This document shows, one piece after another, positions 43,522 to 54,990 of a DNA stretch of 64,000 nt (the stretch's first letter is position 1; each line of letters begins with the position of its first letter). Made by a program: the position numbers and the translations under genes. Origin of the DNA: Atherix ibis. Its lineage: Eukaryota > Arthropoda > Insecta > Diptera > Athericidae. Below the pieces are notes generated by a model. It ran no database searches, was not told the origin of the DNA, and saw only the letters and a list, made by a program, of their open reading frames with translations. The stretch is taken from NCBI GenBank assembly GCA_958298945.1, contig OY282608.1:82384806-82448805 (forward strand), given 5' to 3'.

Positions 43522-45170
43522 GGTAGTTTGGTGGTTTTTTGATTTGTTCGTTTGTTGGGTTGTTGGTTTGTTGGTTTGTTGGTTTGTTGGTTTGTTGGTT
43601 TGTTGGTTTGTTGGTTTGTTGGTTTGTTGGTTTGTTGATTTGTTGGTTTGTTGGTTTGTTGGTTTGTTGGTTTGTTGGTTTGTTGGTTTGTTGGTTTGTT
43701 GGTTTGTTGGTTTGTTGGTTTGTTGGTTTGTTGGTTTGTTGGTTTGTTGGTTTGTTGGTTTGTTGGTTTGTTGGTTTGTTGGCTTGTTGGTTTGTTCGTT
43801 TGTTGGTTTGTTGGTTTGTTGGTTTGTTGGTTTGTTGGTTTGTTGGTTTTTTAGTTTGTTGTCTTGTTTGTTTGTTGGTTTGTTGGTTTGTTCGTTTGTT
43901 GGTTTGTTGGTTTGTTCTTTTGTTGGTATGTTGGTTTGTTGGTTTGTTGGTTTGTTGGTTTGTTTGTTCGTTGGTTTGTTCGTTTGTTTGTTTGTTGGTT
44001 TGTTCGTTTGTTGGTTTGTTGGTTACTTGGTTTGTTGGTTTGTTCGTTTGTTGGTTTGTTGGTTTTGTTGGTTTGTTGGTTTGTTAGTTTGTTGGTTTGT
44101 TTGTTTGTTGGTTTGTTGGTTTATTGGTTTGTTTATTTGTTTGTTTGTTGTTTGCTTGGATTGCTGGTTTGTTCGTTTGTTGGCTTTTTGGTTTATTGAC
44201 TTGTTGGCTTGTTGGTTTGTTGGTTTGTTGGCTTGTTGGTTTGTTGGTTTGTTGGTTTGTTGTTTTGTTGGTTGGTTGGTTTGTTGGTTTATTTGTTTGT
44301 TGGTTTGTTGGTTTGTTGGTTTGTTGGTTTGTTGGTTTGTTGGTTTGTTAGTTTGTTGGTTTGTTGGTTTGTTGGTTTGTTGGCTTGTTCGTTTGTTGGA
44401 TTGTTGGTTTGTTGGCTTGTTGGTTTGTTGGTTTGTTGGCTTGTTGGTTTGTTGGTTTGTTGGTTTGTTGGTTTGTGGGTTTGTTGGTTTGTTGGTTTGT
44501 TGGTTTGTTGGTTTGCTGGTTTGTTGGTTTGTTTGTTTGTTGGTTTGTTGGTTTGTTTGTTTGTTGGTTTGTTCATTTGTTGGTTTGTTGGTTTGTTGGT
44601 TTGTTGGTTTTTGGTTTATTTTGTTGTTGGTTTGTTGGCTTGTTGGTTTTGGTGGATTGTTGGTTTGTTGGTTTGTTTGCTTGTTGGTTTGTTGGTTTGT
44701 TCGTTTGTTGGTTTGTTGGTTTGTTGGTTTGTTGTTTTGTTGATTTGTTGGTTTGTTGGTTTGTTGGTTTGTTGGCTTGTTGGTTTGTTGGTTTGTTGGT
44801 TTGTTGGCTTGTTGGTTTGTTGGTTTGTTGGTTTGTTGGTTTGTTGGTTTATTTGTTTGTTGGTTTGTTGGTTTGTTGGTTTGTTGGTTTGTTGGTTTGT
44901 TGGTTTGTTGGTTTGTTTATTTTTTGGCTTGTTGGCTTGTTGGTTTGTTAGTTTGTTAGTTTGTTGGTTTGTTGGTTTGGTCGTTTGTTCGTTTGTTGGC
45001 TTGTTGGATTGTTGGTTTGTTGGTTTGTTGGTTTGTTAGTTTGTTGGTTTCTTGGTTTGTTGGTTTGTTGGTTTGTTGGTTTGTACGTTTGTTGGTTTGT
45101 TGGTTTGTTGGTTTGTTGGTTTGTTGGTTTGTTGGTTTGTTGGTTTGGTAGTTTGGTGGTTTGTTGATTT
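43522..45170 (+). repeat. Family B 1,792-bp repeat, copy 1
   Basis: Opens with GGTAGTTTGGTGG (43,522). It includes a private TTGTTTGCTTGGATTGCTGG (about 44,148), CGTTTGTTGGCTTTTTGG, GTTCATTTG (about 44,573) and TTTATTTTGTTG (about 44,617). From about 44.09 kb it matches 45.89-46.97 kb at 1,792 bp, which is 224 octamers. The second copy differs by GGTTTGCTGG for GGATTGCTGG. Confidence 0.75.
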
Positions 45171-45888
45171 GTTCGTTTGTTGGTTTGTTGGTTTGTTGGT
45201 TTGATGGTTTGTTGGTTTGTTGGTTTGTTTGTTTGTTTGTTTGTTGGATTGTTGGTTTGTTTGTTTGTTGGTTTGTTCGTTTTTTGGTTTGTTGGTTTGT
45301 TGGTTTGTTGGTTTTTGGTTTATTTTTTTGTTGGTTTGTTGGCTTGTTGGTTTGTTTGTTTTGGTTGGTTTGTTGGTTTATTGGTTTGTAATAAACCAAC
45401 AAACTGGTTTGCTGGTTTGTTCGTTTGTTGGTTTTTTGGTTTATTGGTTTGTTGGCTTGTTGGTTTGTTGGTTTGTTGGCTTGTTGGTTTGTTGGTTTGT
45501 TGGTTTGTTGTTTTGTTGGTTTGTTGGTTTGTTGGTTTATTTGTTTGTTGGTTTGTTGGTTTGTTGGTTTGTTGGTTTGTTAGTTTCTTGTTTTGTTGGT
45601 TTGTTGGTTTGTTGGCTTGTTCGTTTGTTGGATTGTTGGTTTGTTGGCTTGTTGGTTTGTTGGTTTGTTGGTTTGTTGGCTTGTTGGCTTGTTGGTTTGT
45701 TGGTTTGTTGGTTTGTGGGTTTGTTGGTTTGTTGGTTTGTTGGTTTGTTGGTTTGTTGGTTTGTTGGTTTGTTTGTTTGTTTGTTTGTTGGATTGTTGGT
45801 TTGTTTGTTTGTTGGTTTGTTCTTTTTTTGGTTTGTTGGTTTGTTGGTTTTTGGTTTATTTTTTTGTTGGTTTGTTGGCTTTGTTGGT
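45171..45888 (+). repeat. Irregular spacer with fold-back, between 1,792-bp copies
   Basis: Two related sub-blocks (about 45,228-45,345 and 45,765-45,885) each carry repeated TGTTTGTT units, GGATTG and a CGTTTTTTGG or CTTTTTTTGG unit, then a T-rich cassette (45,308 and 45,844). They are about 540 bp apart. The same sub-block recurs at about 49,265-49,375. The fold-back at 45,368-45,404 lies just after the first sub-block. Confidence 0.65.
45368..45404. repeat. Perfect 15-bp inverted repeat (fold-back)
   Basis: The left arm GTTTGTTGGTTTATT (45,368-45,382) is followed by a 7-base loop (45,383-45,389) and the exact reverse complement AATAAACCAACAAAC (45,390-45,404). This is the only place in the window where the C/A strand motif lies on the top strand. 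It is a stem-loop-forming palindrome. It most likely arose by a template switch onto the opposite strand during replication or repair; an assembly chimera is a less likely alternative because the insert is so short. Confidence 0.95.
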
Positions 45889-47460
45889 TTGTTTGTTTGT
45901 TGGTTTGTTGGTTTATTGGTTTGTTTATTTGTTTGTTTGTTGTTTGCTTGGTTTGCTGGTTTGTTCGTTTGTTGGCTTTTTGGTTTATTGACTTGTTGGC
46001 TTGTTGGTTTGTTGGTTTGTTGGCTTGTTGGTTTGTTGGTTTGTTGGTTTGTTGTTTTGTTGGTTGGTTGGTTTGTTGGTTTATTTGTTTGTTGGTTTGT
46101 TGGTTTGTTGGTTTGTTGGTTTGTTGGTTTGTTGGTTTGTTAGTTTGTTGGTTTGTTGGTTTGTTGGTTTGTTGGCTTGTTCGTTTGTTGGATTGTTGGT
46201 TTGTTGGCTTGTTGGTTTGTTGGTTTGTTGGCTTGTTGGTTTGTTGGTTTGTTGGTTTGTTGGTTTGTGGGTTTGTTGGTTTGTTGGTTTGTTGGTTTGT
46301 TGGTTTGCTGGTTTGTTGGTTTGTTTGTTTGTTGGTTTGTTGGTTTGTTTGTTTGTTGGTTTGTTCATTTGTTGGTTTGTTGGTTTGTTGGTTTGTTGGT
46401 TTTTGGTTTAGTTTGTTGTTGGTTTGTTGGCTTGTTGGTTTGTTGGATTGTTGGTTTGTTGGTTTGTTTGCTTGTTGGTTTGTTGGTTTGTTCGTTTGTT
46501 GGTTTGTTGGTTTGTTGGTTTGTTGTTTTGTTGATTTGTTGGTTTGTTGGTTTGTTGGTTTGTTGGCTTGTTGGTTTGTTGGTTTGTTGGTTTGTTGGCT
46601 TGTTGGTTTGTTGGTTTATTGGTTTGTTGGTTTGTTGGTTTATTTGTTTGTTGGTTTGTTGGTTTGTTGGTTTGTTGGTTTGTTGGTTTGTTGGTTTGTT
46701 GGTTTGTTGGTTTGTTTATTTTTTGGCTTGTTGGCTTGTTGGTTTGTTAGTTTGTTGGTTTGTTGGTTTGTTGGTTTGGTCGTTTGTTCGTTTGTTGGCT
46801 TGTTGGATTGTTGGTTTGTTGGTTTGTTGGTTTGTTAGTTTGTTGGTTTCTTGGTTTGTTGGTTTGTTGGTTTGTTGGTTTGTACGTTTGTTAGTATGTT
46901 GGTTTGTTGGTTTGTTGGTTTGTTGGTTTGTTGGTTTGTTGGTTTGGTAGTTTGGTGGTTTGTTGATTTGTTCGTTTGTTGGTTTGTTGGTTTGTTGGTT
47001 TGTTGGTTTGTTGGTTTGTTGGTTTGTTGGTTTGTTGGCTTGTTGGTTTGTTGGTTTGTTGGTTTGTTGGTTTGTTGGTTTGTTGGTTTGTTGGTTTGTT
47101 GGTTTGTTGGTTTGTTGGTTCGTTGGTTTGTTGGTTTGGTGGTTTGTTGGTTTGTTGGTTTGTTGGTTTGTTGGTTTGTTGGTTTGTTGGCTTGTTGGTT
47201 TGTTCGTTTGTTGGCTTGTTGGTTTGTTGGCTTATTGGTTTGTTGGTTTGTTGGTTTGTTGGTTTTTTGGTTTGTTGTCTTGTTGGTTTGTTGGTTTGTT
47301 GGTTTGTTGGTTTGTTGGTTTGTTCTTTTGTTGGTATGTTGGTTTGTTGGTTTGTTGGCTTGTTCGTTTGTTGGTTTGTTGGTTTGTTGGTTTGTTCGTT
47401 CGTTGGTTTGTTCGTTTGTTTGTTTGGTGGTTTGTTCGTTTGTTGGTTTGTTGGTTACTT
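45889..47460 (+). repeat. Family B 1,792-bp repeat, copy 2
   Basis: Matches 44.09-45.17 kb, including GTTCATTTG (about 46,365), TTTATTTTTTGG (46,715), GTACGTTTG (about 46,883) and GGTAGTTTGGTGG (46,946). In the T-rich cassette the copy has TTTAGTTTGTTG (about 46,408) where copy 1 has TTTATTTTGTTG. GGTTACTT (47,453) closes the block. Confidence 0.7.
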
Positions 47461-50400
47461 GGTTTGTTGGTTTGTTCGTTTGTTGGTTTGTTGGTGTTGT
47501 TGGTTTGTTGGTTTGTTGGTTTGTTCATTTGTTGGCTTGTTGGTTTGTTGGTTTGTTGGTTTGTTGGTTTGTTAGTTTGTTGGTTTGTTTGTTTGTTGGT
47601 TTGTTGGTTTATTGGTTTGTTGGTTTGTTTGTTTGTTGGTTTGTTGGTTTGCTGGTTTGTTCGTTTGTTAGTTTTTTGGTTTGTTGGCCTGTTGGCTTGT
47701 TGGTTTGTTTGTTTTTTGGCTTCTTGGCTTGTTGGTTTGTTGGTTTGTTGGCTTGTTGCTTAGTTGGTTTGTTAGTTTGTTGGTTTGTTGGTTTGTTAGT
47801 TTGTTGGTTTGTTTGTTTGTTGGTTTGTTGGTTTATTGGTTTGTTGGTTTGTTTGTTTGTTGGTTTGTTGGTTTGCTGGTTTGTTCGTTTGTTAGGTTTT
47901 TGGTTTGTTGGCCTGTTGGCTTGTTGGTTTGTTGGTTTGTTGGCTTGTTGGTTTGTTGGTTTGTTGGTTTGTTGTTTTGTTGGTTTGTTGGTTTGTTAGT
48001 TTGTTGGTTTATTTGTTTGTTGGTTTGTTTGTTTGTTGGTTTGTTGGTTTGCTGGTTTGTTAGTTTGTTGGTTTTTTGGTTTGTTGGCCTGTTGGCTTGT
48101 TGGTTTGTTGGTTTTTTGGCTTATTGGTTTTTGGTTTGTTGGTTTGTTTGTTTGTTGGTTTGTTGGTTTGTTGGTTTGTTGGTTTGCTGGTTTGTTTGTT
48201 CTTTGGCTTGTTGGCTTGTTGGTTTGTTGGTTTGTTGGCTTGTTGCTTTGTTGGTTTGTTGATTTTTTGGTTTGTTCGTTTGTTGGTTTGTTGGTTTGTT
48301 GGTTTGTTGGTTTGTTGTTTTGTTGGTTTGTTGGTTTGCTGGTTTGTTTGTTCTTTGGCTTGTTGGCTTGTTTGTTTGTTGGTTTGTTGGCTTGTTGGGT
48401 TGTTGGTTTGTTGGATTGTTGGTTTGTTGGTTTGTTTGTTTGTTGGTTTGTTGGTTTTTTGGTTTGTTGGTTTGTTGGTTTGTTAGTTTGTTGGTTTGTT
48501 TGTTTTTTGGTTTGTTGGTTTATTGGTTTGTTTGTTTGTTTGTTTATTTGTTTATTGGTTTGTTGGTTTGTTGGTTTGTTGGTTTATTGGTTGGTTGGCT
48601 TGTTGGTTTGTTGGTTTGTTGGCTTGTTGGTTTGTTGGTTTGTTGGTTTGTTCGTTTGTTGGTTTGTTGGTTTGTTGGTTTGTTGGTTTGTTGGTTTGTT
48701 GGTTTGTTGGTTTGTTGGTTTGTTGGTTTGCTGGTTTGCTGGTTTGTTTGTTTTTTGGCTTGTTGGCTTGTTGGTTTGTTGGTTTGTTGGCTTGTTGCTT
48801 TGTTGGTTTGTTGGTTTGTTGGTTTCTTGGTTTTTTGGTTTGTTAGTTTGTTGGTTTGTTTGTTTGTTGGTTTGTTGGTTTATTGGTTTGTTTGTTTGTT
48901 GGTTTGTTGGTTTGCTGGTTTGTTCGTTTGTTGGTTTTTTGGTTTATTGGTTTGTTGGCTTGTTGGTTTGTTGGTTTGTTGGCTTGTTGGTTTGTTGGTT
49001 TGTTGGTTTGTTGTTTTGTTGGTTTGTTGGTTTGTTGGTTTATTTGTTTGTTGGTTTGTTGGTTTGTTGGTTTGTTGGTTTGTTAGTTTCTTGTTTTGTT
49101 GGTTTGTTGGTTTGTTGGCTTGTTCGTTTGTTGGATTGTTGGTTTGTTGGCTTGTTGGTTTGTTGGTTTGTTGGTTTGTTGGCTTGTTGGCTTGTTGGTT
49201 TGTTGGTTTGTTGGTTTGTGGGTTTGTTGGTTTGTTGGTTTGTTGGTTTGTTGGTTTGTTGGTTTGTTTGTTTGTTTGTTTGTTTGTTTGTTGGATTGTT
49301 GGTTTGTTTGTTTGTTGGTTTGTTCGTTTTTTGGTTTGTTGGTTTGTTGGTTTGTTGGTTTTTGGTTTATTTTTTTGTTGGTTTGTTGGCTTGTTGGTTT
49401 GTTGGATTGTTGGTTTGTTGGTTTGTTTGTTTGTTGGTTTGTGGGTTTGTTCGTTTGTTGGTTTGTTGGTTTGTTGGTTTGTTGTTTTGTTGGTTTGTTG
49501 GTTTGCTAGTTTGTTGGCTTGTTGGTTTGTTGGTTTGTTGGTTTGTTGGTTTGTTGGCTTGTTGGTTTGTTGGTTTGTTGGTTCGTTGGTTTGTTGGTTT
49601 ATTTTTTTGTTGGTTTGTTGGTTTGTTGGTGTTGTTGGTTTGTTGGTTTGTTGGTTTGTTCGTTTGTTGGCTTGTTGGTTTGTTGGTTTGTTGGTTTGTT
49701 GGTTTATTTATTTGTTGGTTTGTTGGTTTGTTGTCTTGTTGGTTTGTTTGTTTTTTGGCTTTTTGGCTTGTTGTTTTGTTGGTTTGTTGTCTTGTTGCTT
49801 TGTTGGTTTTTTGGTTTGTTGGTTTGTTGGTTTGTTGGTTTGTTGGTTTGTTGGTTTGTTGGTTTGTTAGTTTGTTGGTTTGTTTGTTTGTTGGTTTGTT
49901 GTTTTATTGGTTTGTTGGTTTGTTTGTTTGTTGGTTTGTTGGTTTGCTGGTTTGTTCGTTTGTTGGTTTTTGGCTTATTGGCTTGTTGGCTTGTTGGTTT
50001 GTTGATTTGTTGGCTTGTTGGTTTGTTGGTTTGTTGGTTTGTTGGTTTGTTGTTTTGTTGGTTTGTTGGTTTGTTGGTTTATTTGTTTGTTGGTTTGTTG
50101 GTTTGTTGGTTTGTTGGTTTGTTGGTTTGTTAGTTTGTTGGTTTGTTGGTTTGTTGTTTTGTTGGTTTGTTGGTTTGTTAGTTTGTTGGTTTATTTGTTT
50201 GTTGGTTTGTTTGTTTGTTGGTTTGTTGGTTTGCTGGTTTGTTCGTTTGTTGGTTTTTTGGTTTGTTGGCCTGTTGGCTTGTTGGTTTGTTGGTTTTTTG
50301 GCGTATTGGTTTGTTGGTTTGTTGGTTTGTTGGTTTGTTGGTTTGCTGGTTTGTTTGTTCTTTGGCTTGTTGGCTTGTTGGTTTGTTGGTTTGTTGGCTT

Positions 50401-52010
50401 GTTGCTTTGTTGGTTTGTTGATTTTTTGGTTTGTTCGTTTATTGGTTTGTTGGTTTGTTGGTTTGTTGGTTTGTTGGTTTGTTGGTTTGTTGGTTTGTTG
50501 GTTTGCTGGTTTGTTTGTTCTTTGGCTTGTTGGTTTGTTGGTTTGTTGGTTTGTTGATTTGTTGGTTTGTTAGTTTGTTGGTTTGTTTGTTTGTTGGTTT
50601 GTTGGTTTATTGGTTTGTTTGGTTGTTTGTTTATTTGTTTATTGGTTTGTTGGTTTGTTGGTTTGTTGGTTTATTGGTTGGTTGGCTTGTTGGTTTGTTG
50701 GTTTGTTGGCTTGCTGGTTTGTTGGTTTGTTGGTTTGTTCGTTTGTTGGTTTGTTGGTTTGTTGGTTTGTTGGTTTGTTGGTTTGTTAGTTTGTTGGTTT
50801 GTTGGTTTGCTGGTTTGTTTGTTTTTTGGCATGTTGGCTTGTTGGTTTGTTGGTTTGTTGGCTTGTTGCTTTGTTGGTTTGTTGGTTTGTTGGTTTGTTG
50901 GTTTTTTGGTTTGTTAGTTTGTTGGTTTGTTTGTTTGTTGGTTTGTTGGTTTATTGGTTTGTTTGTTTGTTGGTTTGTTGGTTTGCTGGTTTGTTCGTTT
51001 GTTGGTTTTTGGCTTATTGGCTTGTTGGCTTGTTGGTTTGTTGATTTGTTGGCTTGTTGGTTTGTTGGTTTGTTGGTTTGTTGGTTTGTTGTTTTGTTGG
51101 TTTGTTGGTTTGTTGGTTTATTTGTTTGTTGGTTTGTTGGTTTGTTGGTTTGTTGGTTTGTTGGTTTGTTAGTTTGTTGGTTTGTTGGTTTGTTGGTTTG
51201 TTGGCTTGTTCGTTTGTTGGATTGTTGGTTTGTTGGCTTGTTGGTTTGTTGGTTTGTTGGTTTGTTGGCTTGTTGGTTTGTTGGTTTGTTGGTTTGTTGG
51301 TTTGTGGGTTTGTTGGTTTGTTGGTTTGTTGGTTTGTTGGTTTGTTGGTTTGTTGGTTTGTTTGTTTGTTTGTTTGTTGGTTTGTTGGTTTGTTTGTTTG
51401 TTGGTTTGTTCGTTTGTTGGTTTGTTGGTTTGTTGGTTTGTTGGTTTTTGGTTTATTTTTTTTGTTGGTTTGTTGGCTGGTTGGTTTGTTGGATTGTTGG
51501 TTTGTTGGTTTGTTTGTTTGTTGGTTTGTTGGTTTGTTCGTTTGTTGGTTTGTTGGTTTGTTGGTTTGTTGTTTTGTTGGTTTGTTGGTTTGTTGGTTTG
51601 TTGGCTTGTTGTTTGTTGGTTTGTTGGTTTGTTGGCTTGTTGGTTTGTTGGTTTGTTGGTTCGTTGGTTTGTTGGTTTATTTGTTTGTTGGTTTGTTGGT
51701 TTGTTGGTTTGTTGGTTTGTTGGTTTGCTGGTTTGTTGGTTTGTTTATTTTTTGGCTTGTTGGCTTGTTGGTTTGTTAGTTTGTTGGTTTGTTAGTTTGT
51801 TGGTTTGTTCGTTTATTCGTTTGTTGGCTTGTTGGATTGTTGGTTTGTTGGTTTGTTGGTTTGTTGGTTTGTTGGTTTGTTGGTTTGTTGGTTTGTTGGT
51901 TTGTTGGTTTGTTGGTTTGTTGGTTTGTTGGTTTGTAGGTTTGTTGGTATGTTGGTTTGTTGGTTTGTTGGTTTGTTGGTTTGTTGGTTTGTTGGTTTGT
52001 TGGTTTGTTG
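47461..52010 (+). repeat. Mixed block with GGCCTGTT and TTCTTTGG markers
   Basis: GGCCTGTT units lie at 47,686, 47,910, 48,086 and 50,268, and another GGCC at 52,353; I saw no other GGCC in the window. TGTTTGTTCTTTGGCTTG cassettes occur at about 48,194, 48,344, 50,351 and 50,511. Segments with TTTATTGGTTGGTTGGC (about 48,583 and 50,671) are family A-like, while GTGGGTTTG (49,218; 51,304), T-rich cassettes (49,359; 51,443) and TTTATTTTTTGG (51,744) are family B-like. The block appears to be a patchwork of both families. Confidence 0.6.
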
Positions 52011-53280
52011 GTTTGGTAGTTTGGTGGTTTGTTGATTTGTTCGTTTGTTGGTTTGTTGGTTTGTTGGTTTGTTGGTTTGTTGGTTTGTTGGTTTGTTGGT
52101 TTGTTGGTTTGTTGGTTTGTTGGTTTGTTGGTTTGTTGGTTTGTTGGTTTGTTGGTTTGTTGGTTTGTTGGTTTGTTGGTTTGTTGGTTTGTTGGCTTGT
52201 TGGTTTCTTGGCTTATTGGTTTGTTGGTTTGTTGGTTTGTTGGTTTGTTGGTTTTTTGGTTTGTTTTCTTGTTGTTTGTTGGTTTGTTGGTTTGTTCGTT
52301 TGTTGGTTTATTGGTTTGTTCTTTTGTTGGTATGTTGGTTTGTTGGTTTGTTGGCCTGTTTGTTTGTTGGTTTGTTGGTTTGTTGGTTTGTTCGTTCGTT
52401 GGTTTGTTCGTTTGTTTGTTAGTTGGTTTGTTCGTTTGTTGGTTTGTTGGTTACTTGGTTTGTTGGTTTGTTCGTTTGTTGGTTTGTTGGTTTGTTCGTT
52501 TGTTGGCTTGTTGGTTTGTTGGTTTGTTTGTTTGTTGGTTTATTTATTTGTTGGTTTGTTGGTTTGTTGGCTTGTTGGTTTGTTTGTTTTTTGGCTTGTT
52601 GGCTTGTTGGTTTGTTGGTTTGTTGGTTTGTTGGTTTTTTGGTTTGTTGGTTTGTTGGTTTGTTGGTTTGTTGATTTGATCGTTTGTTGGTTTGTTGGTT
52701 TGTTGGTTTGTTGGTTTGTTGGTTAGTTGGTTTGTTGCTTTGTTGGTTTGTTGGTTTGTTGGTTTGTTGGTTTGTTGGTTTGTTAGTTTGTTGGTTTGTT
52801 TGTTTGTTGGTTTGTTGGTTTATTGGTTTGTTGGTTTGTTTGTTTGTTGGTTTGTTGGTTTGCTGGTTTGTTCGTTTGTTGGTTTGTTGGTTTGTTTGTT
52901 TGTTGGTTTGTTGGCTTGTTGGTTTGTTGGTTTGTTGGTTTGTTGGTTTGTTGTTTTGTTGGTTTGTTGGTTTGTTAGTTTGTTGGTTTATTTGTTTGTT
53001 GGTTTGTTGGTTTGTTGGTTTGTTGGTTTGTTGGCTTGTTGATTTGTTGGTTTGTTGGCTTGTTGGCTTGTTGGTTTGTTGGTTTGTTGGTTTGTTGGTT
53101 TGTTGGTTTTTTGGTTTGTTGGTTTATTGGTTTGTTGGTTTGTTGATTTGATCGTTTGTTGGTTTGTTGGTTTGTTGGTTTGTTAATTTGTTGGTTTGTT
53201 GGTTAGTTGGTTTGTTGGTTAGTTGGTTTGTTGGTTCGTTGGTTTGTTGGTTTGTTGGTTTGTTGGTTTGTTGGCTTGTT
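52011..53280 (+). repeat. Last long family B segment
   Basis: GGTAGTTTGGTGG (52,015) is followed by a pure tract (52,043-52,196), TTGTTTTCTTGTTG (about 52,262), CTTTTGTTGGTATG (about 52,321), GGTTACTT (52,449) and a TTTATTTATTTG unit (about 52,539). A GTTGATTTGATCG cassette at about 52,671 recurs at about 53,144, 473 bp later. Then several GGTTAGTTGG units lead into the next domain. Confidence 0.6.
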
Positions 53281-54990
53281 GGTTTGTTGGTTTGTTGGTT
53301 TGTTCGTTCGTTGGTTTGTTGGTTTGTTGGTTTGTTGATTTGTTTGTTTGTTGGTTTCTTGGTTTCTTTGTTTCTTGGATTGTTGGATTGTTGGTTACTT
53401 GGTTTGTTTGTTTGTTGGTTTGTTGGTTTGTTGGTTTGTTGGTTTCTTGGTTTGTTCGTTTGTTGGCTTGTTGGTTTGTTGGCTTGTTGGCTTGTTAGTT
53501 TGTTGGTTTGTTGGTTTGTTGGTTTGTTGGTTTGTTGGTTTGTTGGTTTGTTGGTTTGTTGGTTTGTTGGTTTGTTGGTTTGTTGGTTTGTTGGTTTGTT
53601 GGTTTGTTGGTTTGCTGGTTTGTTGCTTTGTTGGTTTGTTAGTTTTGTTGGTTTGTTGGTTTGTTGGTTTGTTGGTTTGTTGGTTTGTTGGTTTGTTGGT
53701 TTGTTGGTTTGTTGGTTTGTTGGTTTGTTGGCTTATTTGTTTGTTGGTTTGTTGGCTTGTTGGTTTGTTGGTTTCTTGGTTTGTTGGTTTGTTGGTTTGT
53801 TCGTTTGTTGGATTGCTTGTTTGTTGGTTTGTTGGTTTTTGGTTTATATTTTGTTGGTTTGTTGGTTTGTTGGTTTGTTGGTTTGTTATTTTGTTGGTTT
53901 GTTGGTTTGTTGGTTTGTTGGTTTGTTGGTTTGTTGGTTTGTTGGTTTGTTGGTTTGTTGGTTTGTTGGTTTGTTGGTTTGTTGGTTTGTTGGTTTGCTG
54001 ATATGTTGGTTTGTTGGTTTGTTGGTTTGTTCGTTTGTTGGTTTGTTGGTTTGTTGGTTTGTTGGTTTGTTGGTTTGTTGGTTGTTGGTTTGTTGGTTTG
54101 TTGGTTTGTTGGTTTGTTGGTTTGTTGGTTCATTTGTTTGTTGGTTTGTTGGTTGGTTGGTTTGTTGGTTTGTTGGTTTGTTGGTTCGTTGGTTTGTTGG
54201 TTTGTTGGTTTGTTGGTTTGTTGGCTTGTTGGTTTGTTGGTTTGTTGGTTTGTTCGTTCGTTGGTTTGTTGGTTTGTTGGTTTGTTGATTTGTTTGTTTG
54301 TTGGTTTCTTGGTTTCTTGGATTGTTGGCTTGTTGGTTACTTGGTTTGTTTGTTTGTTGGTTTGTTGGTTTCTTGGTTTGTTCGTTTGTTGGCTTGTTGG
54401 TTTGTTGGCTTGTTGGCTTGTTGGTTTGTTGGTTTGTTGGTTTGTTGGTTTGTTGGTTTGTTGGTTTGTTGGTTTGTTGGTTTGTTGGTTTGTTGGTTTG
54501 TTGGTTTGTTGGTTTGTTGGTTTGTTGGTTTGCTGGTTTGTTGGTTTGTTGGTTTGTTAGTTTTGTTGGTTTGTTGGTTTGTTGGTTTGTTGGTTTGTTG
54601 GTTTGTTGGTTTGTTGGTTTGTTGGTTTGTTGGTTTGTTGGCTTATTTGTTTGTTGGTTTGTTGGATTGTTGGTTTGTTGGTTTCTTGGTTTGTTGGTTT
54701 GTTGGTTTGTTGGTTTGTTGGTTTGTTCGTTTGTTGGTTTGTTATTTTGTTGGTTTGTTGGTTTGTTTGTTTGTTGGTTTGTTGGTTTGTTGGTTTGTTG
54801 GTTTGTTGGTTTGTTGGTTTGTTGGTTTGCTGATATGTTGGTTTGTTGGTTTGTTCGTTTGTTGGCTTGTTGGTTTGTTGGTTTGTTGGTTTGTTGGTTT
54901 GTTGGTTTGTTGGTTTGTTGGTTGGTTGGTTTGTTAGTTTGTTGGTTTGTTGGTTTGTTTATTTTTTGGCTTGTTGGCTTGTTGGTTTGT
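53281..54990 (+). repeat. Family A' repeats, period 0.83-0.95 kb
   Basis: Two copies share GATTTGTTTGTTTG (53,337/54,287), GGTTACTT (53,393/54,335), TTAGTTTTGTTGG (about 53,639/54,557), GGCTTATTTG (53,730/54,640) and TTTGCTGATATG (about 53,995/54,827). The offsets shrink from 950 to 832 bp along the copies, mostly in octamer steps. The second copy therefore lost about 15 octamers in several places. A third, partial copy is at 57.67-58.0 kb. Confidence 0.75.

Noticed and set aside
45368..45404. Rho-independent terminator or regulatory hairpin
   Set aside because: The stem is A/T- and G/T-rich, lacks a following T tract of the usual kind, and there is no gene for it to serve. A fold-back rearrangement explains it better.
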